Source: Lactonifactor sp050944855 (lineage in GTDB: Bacteria; Bacillota; Clostridia; Lachnospirales; Lachnospiraceae). From it: a stretch of 22,951 nucleotides of DNA. Below the pieces are notes generated by a model, which saw only the letters and a list, made by a program, of their open reading frames with translations, was not told the DNA's origin and ran no database searches. Positions 7,011 through 13,042 of the stretch are shown here, in pieces (position 1 is the stretch's first letter; the number at the start of each line of letters is the position of its first letter). The stretch covers positions 1 through 22,951 of the forward strand of contig JBMNRU010000030.1 of the NCBI GenBank assembly GCA_050944855.1, in the 5' to 3' direction. Made by a program: the position numbers and the translations under genes.

Positions 7011-7508
7011 CTACAATGTTTCGTCAATTTCTTTTTGTAAACTGCAACCATATTTGAATATCAACGTAATACTTCTAAAAATTAAAACTACAAATATTCC
7101 CTCAATAATTGATAAAAAGCTAATATGGTAGTATGGATACAAAGGACAAACCATTGAAACAAATGTAAAAACAGCAATTATGTTGATACATTTTGTGGTA
7201 TTAGCAGTAAATGGAGACTCCTGCTTTGACATACAGTAAAATAATTTTTTTGAATACCTAATAGCCAGAAATATACAACTGCATTTTATGATAAAGCAAA
7301 CCAATAAAACAACCCATTCGCTAAACACTAATTCCATTTCTGCATTTATCATTTGTTTTGCTAAATATCCAGGACGCATAATCTGGCTTAATAATGTACC
7401 ACCTAAAAGCAGTACAGCTCCAATATCCACAATAATTGCAATTATACTGGCAACATTGAAGATAACGGATATAAAATGTGTTGATTTTTTTAATGTATTC
7501 TCGTTCAT
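7011..7508 (-). CDS. DUF2975 four-helix membrane protein
   Basis: A 165-residue integral membrane protein from ATG 7508, chosen because AAAGGAG stands 9 bases upstream; the longer open frame would start inside the promoter. Four hydrophobic segments lie at about residues 12-40, 62-84, 107-124 and 129-151, with ESPFTANTTKCINII (residues 97-111) matching the conserved SPF-T-N region of DUF2975. The family has no established biochemical function. Its fixed partnership with a YozG-type HTH protein suggests it senses a membrane or extracellular signal. Low GC and different codon use compared with tcpA and orf22 suggest it joined the ICE later. Confidence 0.85.
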   Translation of the reverse strand: MNENTLKKSTHFISVIFNVASIIAIIVDIGAVLLLGGTLLSQIMRPGYLAKQMINAEMELVFSEWVVLLVCFIIKCSCIFLAIRYSKKLFYCMSKQESPFTANTTKCINIIAVFTFVSMVCPLYPYYHISFLSIIEGIFVVLIFRSITLIFKYGCSLQKEIDETL

Positions 7509-7538
7509 AATACATATCTCCTTTCTGATTATGCCATG

Positions 7539-7592
7539 ATTATACATCTTGGATATATGTTTGTCAACCATAAATATACGATAAACATATAT
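7539..7592 (-). promoter_or_regulatory. Consensus promoter and operator-like repeat of the DUF2975-HTH cassette
   Basis: On the minus strand TTGACA (7567-7562) and TATAAT (7544-7539) are separated by exactly 17 bases, a perfect sigma-A promoter. A 10-bp perfect inverted repeat, ATATATGTTT (7553-7562) with AAACATATAT (7583-7592), has one arm in the spacer touching the -35 box and the other arm upstream. This is a typical repressor layout, probably for the HTH protein of the same cassette. From 7593 to 7702 the gap is A/T-rich and I see no further feature. Confidence 0.8.
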
Positions 7593-7702
7593 TTATATAT
7601 CTTTTGAATAAATACAGAGAATGTATGAAAGTATAAAAATAACTATTTTGTATGTATAGGTATAAAATTATCGCTTTCTTTATGAAAATCTATTCAGCAA
7701 GC

Positions 7703-8086
7703 CTATTTTTTGGGTTGTCCCTGCGGATTATTGTTCTGTGGATTGCCTGCGTTCTGGTTGCCTTTGTTCTTCAACACAATATCCTCTGCCTTTACATACC
7801 AGTCCACATCAGCACCACCAAACGTCTTTCTTGATACCGTATCGGCTACGGGATTGACAAGCTCCACGACTGCATTGTACGGAAATTCCCTTAACGGTAC
7901 TTCTGGCGGTACGGACACGGGGATAATTCCACCATGCAGACTGCACTTCAAATCATAGATACGCTTTTTAAGCTGGGTACTCGGTGTCCCGTCCTCATTC
8001 TGTAAGAATACATCACGCACCGCTGTAAATTTTAATTCTCCAAATGTTTTCTCTTTGTCAATAACAAACCCGTTTGATAATCTCAT
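7703..8086 (-). CDS. YdcP-family (DUF961) ICE protein, Orf22
   Basis: A 127-residue protein (MRLSNGFVIDKEKTFGELKF; SVPPEVPLREFPYNAVVELV; DVDWYVKAEDIVLKN) of the YdcP/DUF961 family, found as a pair at the same place in Tn916 (orf22, orf23) and in ICEBs1-like elements. Family members are conserved in conjugative operons but lack a settled molecular role. The C-terminus is a low-complexity tail rich in Asn, Gln, Gly and Pro ending in two lysines. ATG 8086 is preceded by AAAGGAG. It follows orf23 by 15 bases and is clearly cotranscribed with it. Confidence 0.9.
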   Translation of the reverse strand: MRLSNGFVIDKEKTFGELKFTAVRDVFLQNEDGTPSTQLKKRIYDLKCSLHGGIIPVSVPPEVPLREFPYNAVVELVNPVADTVSRKTFGGADVDWYVKAEDIVLKNKGNQNAGNPQNNNPQGQPKK

Positions 8087-8101
8087 AAATTCTTCACTCC
8101 T

Positions 8102-8428
8102 TTACTTTTCTTCAACTGCTACAATATCATCAGCAACTAATACATAATCGGTATGTCCCATATCCCCGATTGCGTAACCTCTGCCGTATAATTTCGGATT
8201 GACAAGTTTTACTTTCTGTTCATACTTGAACTTCTTTTCGCCAGCCTGCACGGGAATTTCCACCACAACATTTTCGCCTTTCTGTACGTCAGAATAAAGG
8301 TTATAGCTTCGTCTGGCTAAGACCCTGCGGTTATTTTTATCTCTTTCAAAGACTGGCTCGCTTTCGCCTGCAAATTCAAGAGTTCCAAAAGACTGTGCCA
8401 TATCTGGCACGACATATTTCATTTCCAT
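8102..8428 (-). CDS. YdcP-family (DUF961) ICE protein, Orf23
   Basis: A 108-residue protein (MEMKYVVPDMAQSFGTLEFA; RVLARRSYNLYSDVQKGENV; YVLVADDIVAVEE) paralogous to the following orf22: both share a strand-rich core of the type F-G-L-F, R-R-Y-L, V-V-P-E and KLVNP/ELVNP. This is the usual tandem DUF961 arrangement of Tn916 elements. ATG 8428 has GAGGT 8 bases before it. The first 53 bases overlap the 3' end of a questionable upstream frame (8376-8654). The structured leader upstream may set its expression and that of the genes below. Confidence 0.92.
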   Translation of the reverse strand: MEMKYVVPDMAQSFGTLEFAGESEPVFERDKNNRRVLARRSYNLYSDVQKGENVVVEIPVQAGEKKFKYEQKVKLVNPKLYGRGYAIGDMGHTDYVLVADDIVAVEEK

Positions 8429-8654
8429 ATTGTTTTACCTCGTTTCTTTCTATTTTTGATAAGTTTTTTGATTGTGATTTCTTATTCTGGCGGTTTGGGA
8501 AGTACCAGCAATCCCCCAGATAGTAAAGGGTAAAGTCAATGCTTACGCACCCTTGACTATCCGTGTTCTTGCAGGTTGTAGGCAGACAAGCCAGAATAAG
8601 CGGAAGTCTGCCGTTTGACAGCTTCGGCGGAGAGCGTGATTTTTCTTTCATCAT
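8376..8654 (-). CDS. Questionable small ORF over the structured leader
   Basis: A 92-codon frame starts ATGATG at 8654 with AAGGCGG about 7 bases upstream, 12 bases after the surface-protein stop codon. Its product (MMKEKSRSPPKLSNGRLPLI...) has no recognisable domain, is rich in Pro, Ser, Cys and Lys, and runs 53 bases into orf23. The same DNA holds long inverted repeats that account for its conservation better than a protein would. It may be a translated leader that feeds ribosomes toward orf23, or no gene at all. I list it because the start signal is acceptable and the frame spans the whole gap. Confidence 0.3.
   Translation of the reverse strand: MMKEKSRSPPKLSNGRLPLILACLPTTCKNTDSQGCVSIDFTLYYLGDCWYFPNRQNKKSQSKNLSKIERNEVKQYGNEICRARYGTVFWNS
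8481..8600 (-). promoter_or_regulatory. Structured leader RNA upstream of orf23
   Basis: Between the surface-protein stop (8667) and the orf23 start (8428), CTTATTCTGGC (8481-8491) pairs perfectly with GCCAGAATAAG (8590-8600), closing a domain of about 98 bases. Inside are two mutually exclusive hairpins. Form A pairs GATAGT (8519-8524) with ACTATC (8556-8561) and AAGGGT (8526-8531) with ACCCTT (8549-8554). Form B pairs AGTCAA (8534-8539) with TTGACT (8553-8558), then TGC with GCA around a four-base loop that reads GUAA, a GNRA loop, in the minus-strand RNA. Another hairpin, GAAG-CTG with CAG-CTTC and one bulge, lies near 8604-8624. I know of no named motif for it. Confidence 0.6.
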
Positions 8655-8666
8655 ACCGTTACCGCC

Positions 8667-11600
8667 TTATGATTTCTTCATTTTACGGCGTTTGTAAAGA
8701 TATGTTCCAGCCAATCCACCAGCAGACGCAAGCAACATCACAACAAATGCCATTACATTTGTACTGTCGCCCGTTTTGGGACTGTCGCTAGGTCTGTTAG
8801 GCTTTTCTGGTGTCGGTGGTGTTTCGGGTTTCTCTGGTTCTTCTGGCTTTTCCTTAAAAGTAATCGTTTGTCCCTTGTCCTCAATATCCTTATGCTCGGT
8901 AACTTTCTTCGGCTCGTCTGGATTGCTTACATCGTACAATTCTTCAAAAGTTACAAGCTGTTTGCCGTCAAGAGAAGTAGCGTCAAAGGTAAAGGCAACT
9001 TCCACTTTCATAGTTTCGCTGTCAGCGGTAAACGTATAATCACTTTCCACACGCTTTCCATTGATAAGAAGTTCTGCATTTTCTTCTTTCAACATCTGCC
9101 AGCCCTTTAACTGATATTTTGTGCCGACTTCTAAGCCCTCTAAGGTTACGGTATCAATGATTGTTACCTCTTTTCCAGCTTCAAGCTCTTTGTTGCCGTC
9201 CTTATCGGTAGCAGTCGTATGAATTTTGATGATACGCTCTGTGATAAGTACCGTCTGCCCGTCGTCCTCAATGTCCTTGTGTTCCGCAACTTTCACGGGT
9301 TCGTCTGGATTGCTTAAATCATACAATTCTTCAAAGGTAACAAGGTTCTTGCCCCCTAAAGCAGACGCATTGAATGCATAGGTAATTTCTATTTTCATTT
9401 CCTCATCATCAGCGACAAAGGTATAGTCGTTTTCTACACGCTTTCCGTCAATGATAAGCTCGGCATTTTCTTCTTTCAGCATTTGCCAGCCTACAAGCTG
9501 ATATTTTGTGCCTTTCTTCAAACCGTCTAATTTGACAGTATCAACGATTGTTACCTCTTTACCTGCAAGGATTGTCTTTTCGCCGTCTTTGCTGGTCGCT
9601 GTGGTATGGATAGAAATTTCTTTTTCGTATTCATCAGTCAGCGTTCCTAAATCAATCACAAGGTTATTTCTTGATACCACGATTTCAAAAGGTGGGATAA
9701 GTTCAAAACCTTTGTTACTATCAGAGCGTAATTCTTCAATGATGTAGGTATCATAAGGTAATGCACCCTTGCTGTCGTCTGGTTCAGAAGTCCCAAACCA
9801 CACACCGTCCTCGCTGGTCTTGCCTGCGTTGGTATTGTGCTTATGAGAAGCCCATTCAGCAGAAGTGGAGAATTGCCCGTTATCATCAGTTACCACCACA
9901 TGATTTTCGCCCGTCGTCTTGCTTGTGATCCTAAAAGGAACATCAGCAAGACGCTTGTGTGTGCCTGCACCGATTTTCACGCCCTCAATATCCCCACGCT
10001 TAATCTGATTGTAGATAGAATGGGCTTCGTCGGTTAAGTCCACGATTTTTCCATTTTCTGTGATTGTAAAATCAATCGGTTTTGCACCGTCAGTTAAGTA
10101 ACCGTCGGGAGCTTCACTTTCAACGATACGGAAGTTTCCATAAGGTAAAAAGTCAGAAGAAGTAGAAGCGATACCCTCAATATCTGTACGAATGGTTTTT
10201 ACAACTTCATTTTTCTTGTATAACTTGCCCTCAACCAATACCGCATTATCATTTAATGAAATGATGTCAAAAGCAGTATCTTTCAAAGTGGCACTTCCTT
10301 GTGGCTTTGTATCGCCTGTTTCTAAATCTCGTTTCTGAATTTTGACACCGCCACGGATAACCTTATCTGATACGGAAAACTGGTTACTTCCAGATAATAC
10401 GGCAAGGTCGCCGTCCTCTGTAATTTGTGTAAGGTATAAGCCCTTAATCTGTTCGGACTTATCGCCAGCCTGCATATATGCACCGTCCAGCAAGTAACCG
10501 TTTGGAGCTTTTGTTTCTTCTGCGGTTAGTGTTCCAAGTGGAAGAACTGCCTTGCCGTCCTGCATATAGAAACTGTCGCCAGATACTTTGTATGCGTCCG
10601 CTAATTTTGTGATGTAATGAGTTCTCCCGTCGCTGTCTGTTTCAGCGATTGTCTTTGTAACCCATGTACGAGTAGCTTCGGCAGGGAGATTTCCTTTATT
10701 GTAGAAGCCAGCATAATACTTCCATGTAAATTCCGCACCTGCTAGAGAAGCGTTCCCCTGCGGATTGTCTTTCTGTGTTTCCATATCAATCTTGAAAAGC
10801 TCAATCAAAGTGTCCGTTGCTTTTGGTGTATCTGATACTTTCAAGATTGCTGTGTCGCCAGCTTTGATTGTCAATGGATAGATTGTTTTATCCACTTTAT
10901 ATCCTGCTGGTGCGGATAATTCCTTGATATAGACTGTGCCAGCCGTTACCTCTGCAACATCTGTATTTCCGTTTTCATCAGTCGTAAGGGTGGCAAGTTG
11001 TTTTGTGCAGTCCTTATCAGCAAAAACACCATAGGTTGCACCAGCGATTGAGTAATTCCCGTTACCGTCTGTAATGCTGGTATTACTGGAAGTCTTTTGA
11101 AGTGTAGCATTTCCGACATTCAGCTCCGCCCAGAATTGTCCTAATTCCTGCCCCTCGCCAGAGTAGATATAACCGCCACATTCATAGCGTCCTTTATTTT
11201 CTTTGACAAAGGCTTTTGCACCAGCGAAAACTTCGTCCTGCGTAGCCTTTGGTATTTCATCATAAGAAGCTCGCACGTTATCACATTGCCAGCCAAGATG
11301 TACGCTCAATCTCTGCCAGACAACACATTGTTCCAACAGATAGACTTGTTTATAGTTCAGTTCCTTGTGAGCTTCGCCATACTGTTTGACATACTCTAAG
11401 GATAACGCCACATCTGAAATCTGGTCGGTACTCATGCGTGAGCTTGCGTCATCTCTGGTCTTGTAACCATTTTTGAAATCTGTATTGATGTCAATACAAT
11501 AGGCAGTTTCGCCCTCAACTTTCATATAGCCCTCATTGAATGTCGAACCGATAGAACCGTCATTCATTACTTTTTCAATGATACCGACACGCTCTGCACT

Positions 11601-11711
11601 TTCCGTCCAGTATTGCTTGCTTTCTGCATGAACGGGTGTAGTCGGTAAAGCAGTAACGACAGTTGCAAGAGCTAAGAAGCCCGTACACAATCGTTTCCAT
11701 GTCTTTTTCAT
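8667..11711 (-). CDS. VaFE-repeat, SpaA/Cna-B-type surface adhesin with sortase signal
   Basis: This 1,014-residue wall-anchored protein has a signal peptide (residues 1-29, cleavage likely after VHA). An N-terminal thioester-type domain follows (YCID around Cys72; Gln128 in LEQCVVW). Then come several prealbumin-like SpaA/Cna-B domains at about 215-296, 303-450, 455-568 and 573-695, each with an E-x-APxGY-type strand (ELSAPAGYKVD, EETKAPNGYLLDG, ESEAPDGYLTDG). Two VaFE repeats (about 697-825 and 828-953, each with VTFEELYD) and a Pro/Glu-rich wall spacer follow. The C-terminal sorting signal is SPKTG (977-981), a hydrophobic helix and a KRRKMKKS tail; Ser replaces the usual Leu. Isopeptide-stabilised adhesins of this type bind host or neighbour cells. 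It occupies the orf24 position at the ICE end. AAAGGAG precedes ATG 11711. Confidence 0.92.
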   Translation of the reverse strand: MKKTWKRLCTGFLALATVVTALPTTPVHAESKQYWTESAERVGIIEKVMNDGSIGSTFNEGYMKVEGETAYCIDINTDFKNGYKTRDDASSRMSTDQISDVALSLEYVKQYGEAHKELNYKQVYLLEQCVVWQRLSVHLGWQCDNVRASYDEIPKATQDEVFAGAKAFVKENKGRYECGGYIYSGEGQELGQFWAELNVGNATLQKTSSNTSITDGNGNYSIAGATYGVFADKDCTKQLATLTTDENGNTDVAEVTAGTVYIKELSAPAGYKVDKTIYPLTIKAGDTAILKVSDTPKATDTLIELFKIDMETQKDNPQGNASLAGAEFTWKYYAGFYNKGNLPAEATRTWVTKTIAETDSDGRTHYITKLADAYKVSGDSFYMQDGKAVLPLGTLTAEETKAPNGYLLDGAYMQAGDKSEQIKGLYLTQITEDGDLAVLSGSNQFSVSDKVIRGGVKIQKRDLETGDTKPQGSATLKDTAFDIISLNDNAVLVEGKLYKKNEVVKTIRTDIEGIASTSSDFLPYGNFRIVESEAPDGYLTDGAKPIDFTITENGKIVDLTDEAHSIYNQIKRGDIEGVKIGAGTHKRLADVPFRITSKTTGENHVVVTDDNGQFSTSAEWASHKHNTNAGKTSEDGVWFGTSEPDDSKGALPYDTYIIEELRSDSNKGFELIPPFEIVVSRNNLVIDLGTLTDEYEKEISIHTTATSKDGEKTILAGKEVTIVDTVKLDGLKKGTKYQLVGWQMLKEENAELIIDGKRVENDYTFVADDEEMKIEITYAFNASALGGKNLVTFEELYDLSNPDEPVKVAEHKDIEDDGQTVLITERIIKIHTTATDKDGNKELEAGKEVTIIDTVTLEGLEVGTKYQLKGWQMLKEENAELLINGKRVESDYTFTADSETMKVEVAFTFDATSLDGKQLVTFEELYDVSNPDEPKKVTEHKDIEDKGQTITFKEKPEEPEKPETPPTPEKPNRPSDSPKTGDSTNVMAFVVMLLASAGGLAGTYLYKRRKMKKS
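8853..9623 (-). repeat. Two tandem VaFE repeats within the surface-protein gene
   Basis: Segments 9237-9623 and 8853-9230 encode two copies of about 127 residues that are closely similar: both contain IHTTAT, AGKEVTI, GTKYQL, GWQMLKEENAEL, GKRVE, VTFEELYD and HKDIED. The likeness at DNA level points to a duplication and to possible copy-number change by recombination. Confidence 0.88.
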
Positions 11712-11745
11712 AGTTTAATGCTCCTTTCATTTTTGGTAATAAAAT

Positions 11746-11800
11746 AGCCGTCCAATAAGAACGGCTGGAAATAGAAAAGGAACGTCATGTTAGGCGTTCC
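11746..11800 (-). promoter_or_regulatory. Two attenuator-like hairpins in the leader of the surface-protein gene
   Basis: Reading toward the gene on the minus strand, GGAACG/CGTTCC (11779-11784, 11795-11800) is followed by TTTTCTATTTCC, then AGCCGT/ACGGCT (11746-11751, 11761-11766) by ATTTTATT. Both look like weak intrinsic terminators in the path of any transcript entering from the ICE end. The rest of the 11712-12008 gap holds the arm sites at 11901-11921 and A/T-rich DNA without a gene; I see no convincing minus-strand promoter there. Confidence 0.5.
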
Positions 11801-11900
11801 ATAGTCTATGAAATATTCAATTTTTTCTTGTTTCAATACTGATGTGCTGTACCATATCTTTGCATATCTAGGAAAACTTGCGTATCAAGGCTCATTCGTT

Positions 11901-11921
11901 AGTAGTAAATAAGTAGTAAAT
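11901..11921 (+). repeat. DR2-type integrase arm-binding sites at the ICE end
   Basis: AGTAGTAAAT occurs twice with an 11-bp period (11901-11910 and 11912-11921), placing both copies on the same DNA face. As I recall, the DNA used in the structure of the Tn916 integrase N-terminal domain carries AGTAGTAAATT, so these are the expected DR2 arm sites, which lie roughly 100-150 bp from the end of Tn916. Confidence 0.75.
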
Positions 11922-12008
11922 TGATGTGTTTGTTTCCTTGAAAATGCTGATAGATACTGTGTTTTAGCGGATAATCAGATTTTTATTGTGTTTTTTGTAA
12001 AAAAAGTG

Positions 12009-12038
12009 TTGACATTCTATACCGTTTGATTATATAAT
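12009..12038 (+). promoter_or_regulatory. Promoter of the tRNA-Val/tRNA-Met operon
   Basis: TTGACA (12009-12014) and TATAAT (12033-12038) are separated by 18 bases and lie about 34 bases upstream of tRNA-Val. This is the first clearly chromosomal signal beyond the ICE. Confidence 0.8.
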
Positions 12039-12071
12039 GACAAAGTCGGTTGTGATAGCAACCCCAAATGT

Positions 12072-12144
12072 GGGATCTTAGCTCAGCTGGGAGAGCATCT
12101 GCCTTACAAGCAGAGGGTCACAGGTTCGAGCCCTGTAGGTCCCA
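12072..12144 (+). tRNA. tRNA-Val, anticodon UAC
   Basis: A 73-base cloverleaf: acceptor GGGATCT/AGGTCCC with one G-U pair, D-stem GCTC/GAGC, anticodon stem TCTGC/GCAGA with loop CTTACAA (anticodon TAC), T-stem ACAGG/CCTGT with loop TTCGAGC, discriminator A. The CCA end is not encoded and must be added after transcription. It is first in a two-tRNA operon. Confidence 0.97.
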
Positions 12145-12157
12145 CTTATACTGAAAT

Positions 12158-12231
12158 GGCGAGATAGCTCAGTTGGCTAGAGCACACGGTTCATACCCGT
12201 GGTGTCGAGGGTTCAAATCCCCCTCTCGCTA
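12158..12231 (+). tRNA. tRNA-Met (elongator type), anticodon CAU
   Basis: A 74-base cloverleaf: acceptor GGCGAGA/TCTCGCT (G1-U72 wobble), D-stem GCTC/GAGC, anticodon stem CACGG/CCGTG with loop TTCATAC (anticodon CAT), T-loop TTCAAAT, discriminator A, no encoded CCA. It lacks initiator features; Ile2 decoding is the alternative for any CAU tRNA, but the body resembles Firmicute elongator tRNA-Met. The T-stem GAGGG/CCCCC has an A-C mismatch at its second pair. Confidence 0.93.
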
Positions 12232-12233
12232 CT

Positions 12234-12263
12234 AAGGAACTCTTTCAAAGAGTTCCTTTTTTT
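12234..12263 (+). terminator. Intrinsic terminator of the tRNA operon
   Basis: AAGGAACTC and GAGTTCCTT flank a short TTTCAAA loop and are followed by a run of seven or more T. It begins two bases after the tRNA-Met end. Confidence 0.92.
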
Positions 12264-12281
12264 GTTGCCGAGCATGCGAAG

Positions 12282-12303
12282 AAAACGTCCGGTGGACGTT
12301 TTT
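12282..12303 (-). terminator. Terminator at the end of truA, bidirectional
   Basis: AAAACGTCC-GGT-GGACGTTTT is a 9-bp perfect hairpin overlapping the truA stop codon. On the minus strand it continues TTTTCTTC; on the plus strand it gives TTTTTA, so it also backs up the tRNA terminator. Confidence 0.7.
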
Positions 12304-13042
12304 AAGTGCTGTCATATGCTACCCATTCCAGGGTCAGCCCTCTGGCCGGCGCCGTCTCTCCCGCTGCCTGCCGGTTCTTCGCCTCCAGTATTTCACACAT
12401 ACTTTCCGGGGTTCTCTTATGCAGCCCCACCTCTATCAGAGTTCCGGCTAAAATACGCACCATATGATAAAGAAATCCATTTCCACAAAACTCCATCTGA
12501 AGTTCGTCTTCCAACTCTGTCACCTGAATGGTATAAATCGTACGAACCGTAGACTTTTTCATCTTTTTATTGGCACAAAAGCTTTTAAAATCATGAGTTC
12601 CGCAAAGAAGCCCTGCTGCACTACGCATTGCCTCCACATCTAATTTTTCATAAAACGGGTAACGATATTTTCTTTCAAAAACCTCTTTCTTTGTTCCGAT
12701 CCGATAGCAATACAGCTTCTTTTCCGCATGCAGTCTTGCATGAAACCGATCCGGCACCGGCTCCACCTGTAAAACGGCAATATCCTCCGGAAGATAATGG
12801 TTCAGATAATCCTTTATCTCTTCCGGACTTTTTTCCGTCTCCAGATGCACGGAAGCCCTCTGTCCCTTTGCATGCACACCCGCATCGGTGCGGCCTGCTC
12901 CCTGTACTTCCACGGGAAAACCGGTCATTCTGCCTAATACTTCTTCTAATTTGCCCTGAATGGTATTCTCTGTATTTCCCTGTCGCTGCCAGCCATCATA
13001 ACGGGTTCCATCGTAGGCGATCCATAAACCATAGTTTTTCAT
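12302..13042 (-). CDS. truA: tRNA pseudouridine(38-40) synthase TruA
   Basis: The 246-residue protein isomerises uridines 38-40 in tRNA anticodon arms. The catalytic motif GAGRTDAGVHAKGQ is intact, with Asp53 as nucleophile, and the family text YDGTRYDGWQRQ (residues 10-21) and FLYHMVRILAGTLIEVG near the C-terminus are present. Length matches bacterial TruA. The ATG shares 4 bases with the stop of the upstream symporter gene (ATGA), and AAAGGAG lies in the symporter 3' end, so the two are translationally coupled although their functions are unrelated. Many Lachnospiraceae keep more than one truA; this copy is not in the usual ribosomal-protein/ecf cluster and may be the second copy, which is inference. 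Confidence 0.96.
   Translation of the reverse strand: MKNYGLWIAYDGTRYDGWQRQGNTENTIQGKLEEVLGRMTGFPVEVQGAGRTDAGVHAKGQRASVHLETEKSPEEIKDYLNHYLPEDIAVLQVEPVPDRFHARLHAEKKLYCYRIGTKKEVFERKYRYPFYEKLDVEAMRSAAGLLCGTHDFKSFCANKKMKKSTVRTIYTIQVTELEDELQMEFCGNGFLYHMVRILAGTLIEVGLHKRTPESMCEILEAKNRQAAGETAPARGLTLEWVAYDST

Larger units (their letters stand above)
1..12000 (-). mobile_element. Tn916-family integrative and conjugative element, orf24-side end (partial)
   Basis: A continuous minus-strand block of conjugation genes follows the Tn916 order: orf23 and orf22 (DUF961), orf21 (FtsK-type coupling ATPase), oriT-like region, orf20 (MobT relaxase), orf18 (ArdA), orf17 (TcpE), orf16 (VirB4). The outer boundary is inferred. 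It must lie between the DR2-type integrase arm sites at 11901-11921 and the -35 box of the chromosomal tRNA promoter at 12009. An A/T-rich stretch around 11990-12006 is the likeliest junction, since Tn916-type integrases favour such targets; I cannot fix the base. The other end (int, xis, any resistance cargo) is outside the window to the left. Additions relative to Tn916 are the VaFE adhesin, two HTH/membrane-protein cassettes and a second ArdA. Confidence 0.88.

Noticed and set aside
6778..7508. HTH + small membrane protein as a toxin-antitoxin pair
   Set aside because: The membrane protein fits four-helix DUF2975, and the HTH fits its known YozG-type partner; there is no toxin-like feature.
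11901..11921. Iterons or a CRISPR remnant from the 11-bp-period repeat
   Set aside because: Only two copies, no spacers or Rep gene nearby, and the sequence matches Tn916 integrase arm sites.
12072..12231. tRNA 3' end as the ICE attachment site
   Set aside because: The ICE lies on the 5' side of the tRNA operon, and both tRNAs and their promoter are intact with no duplicated tRNA fragment seen in the window.
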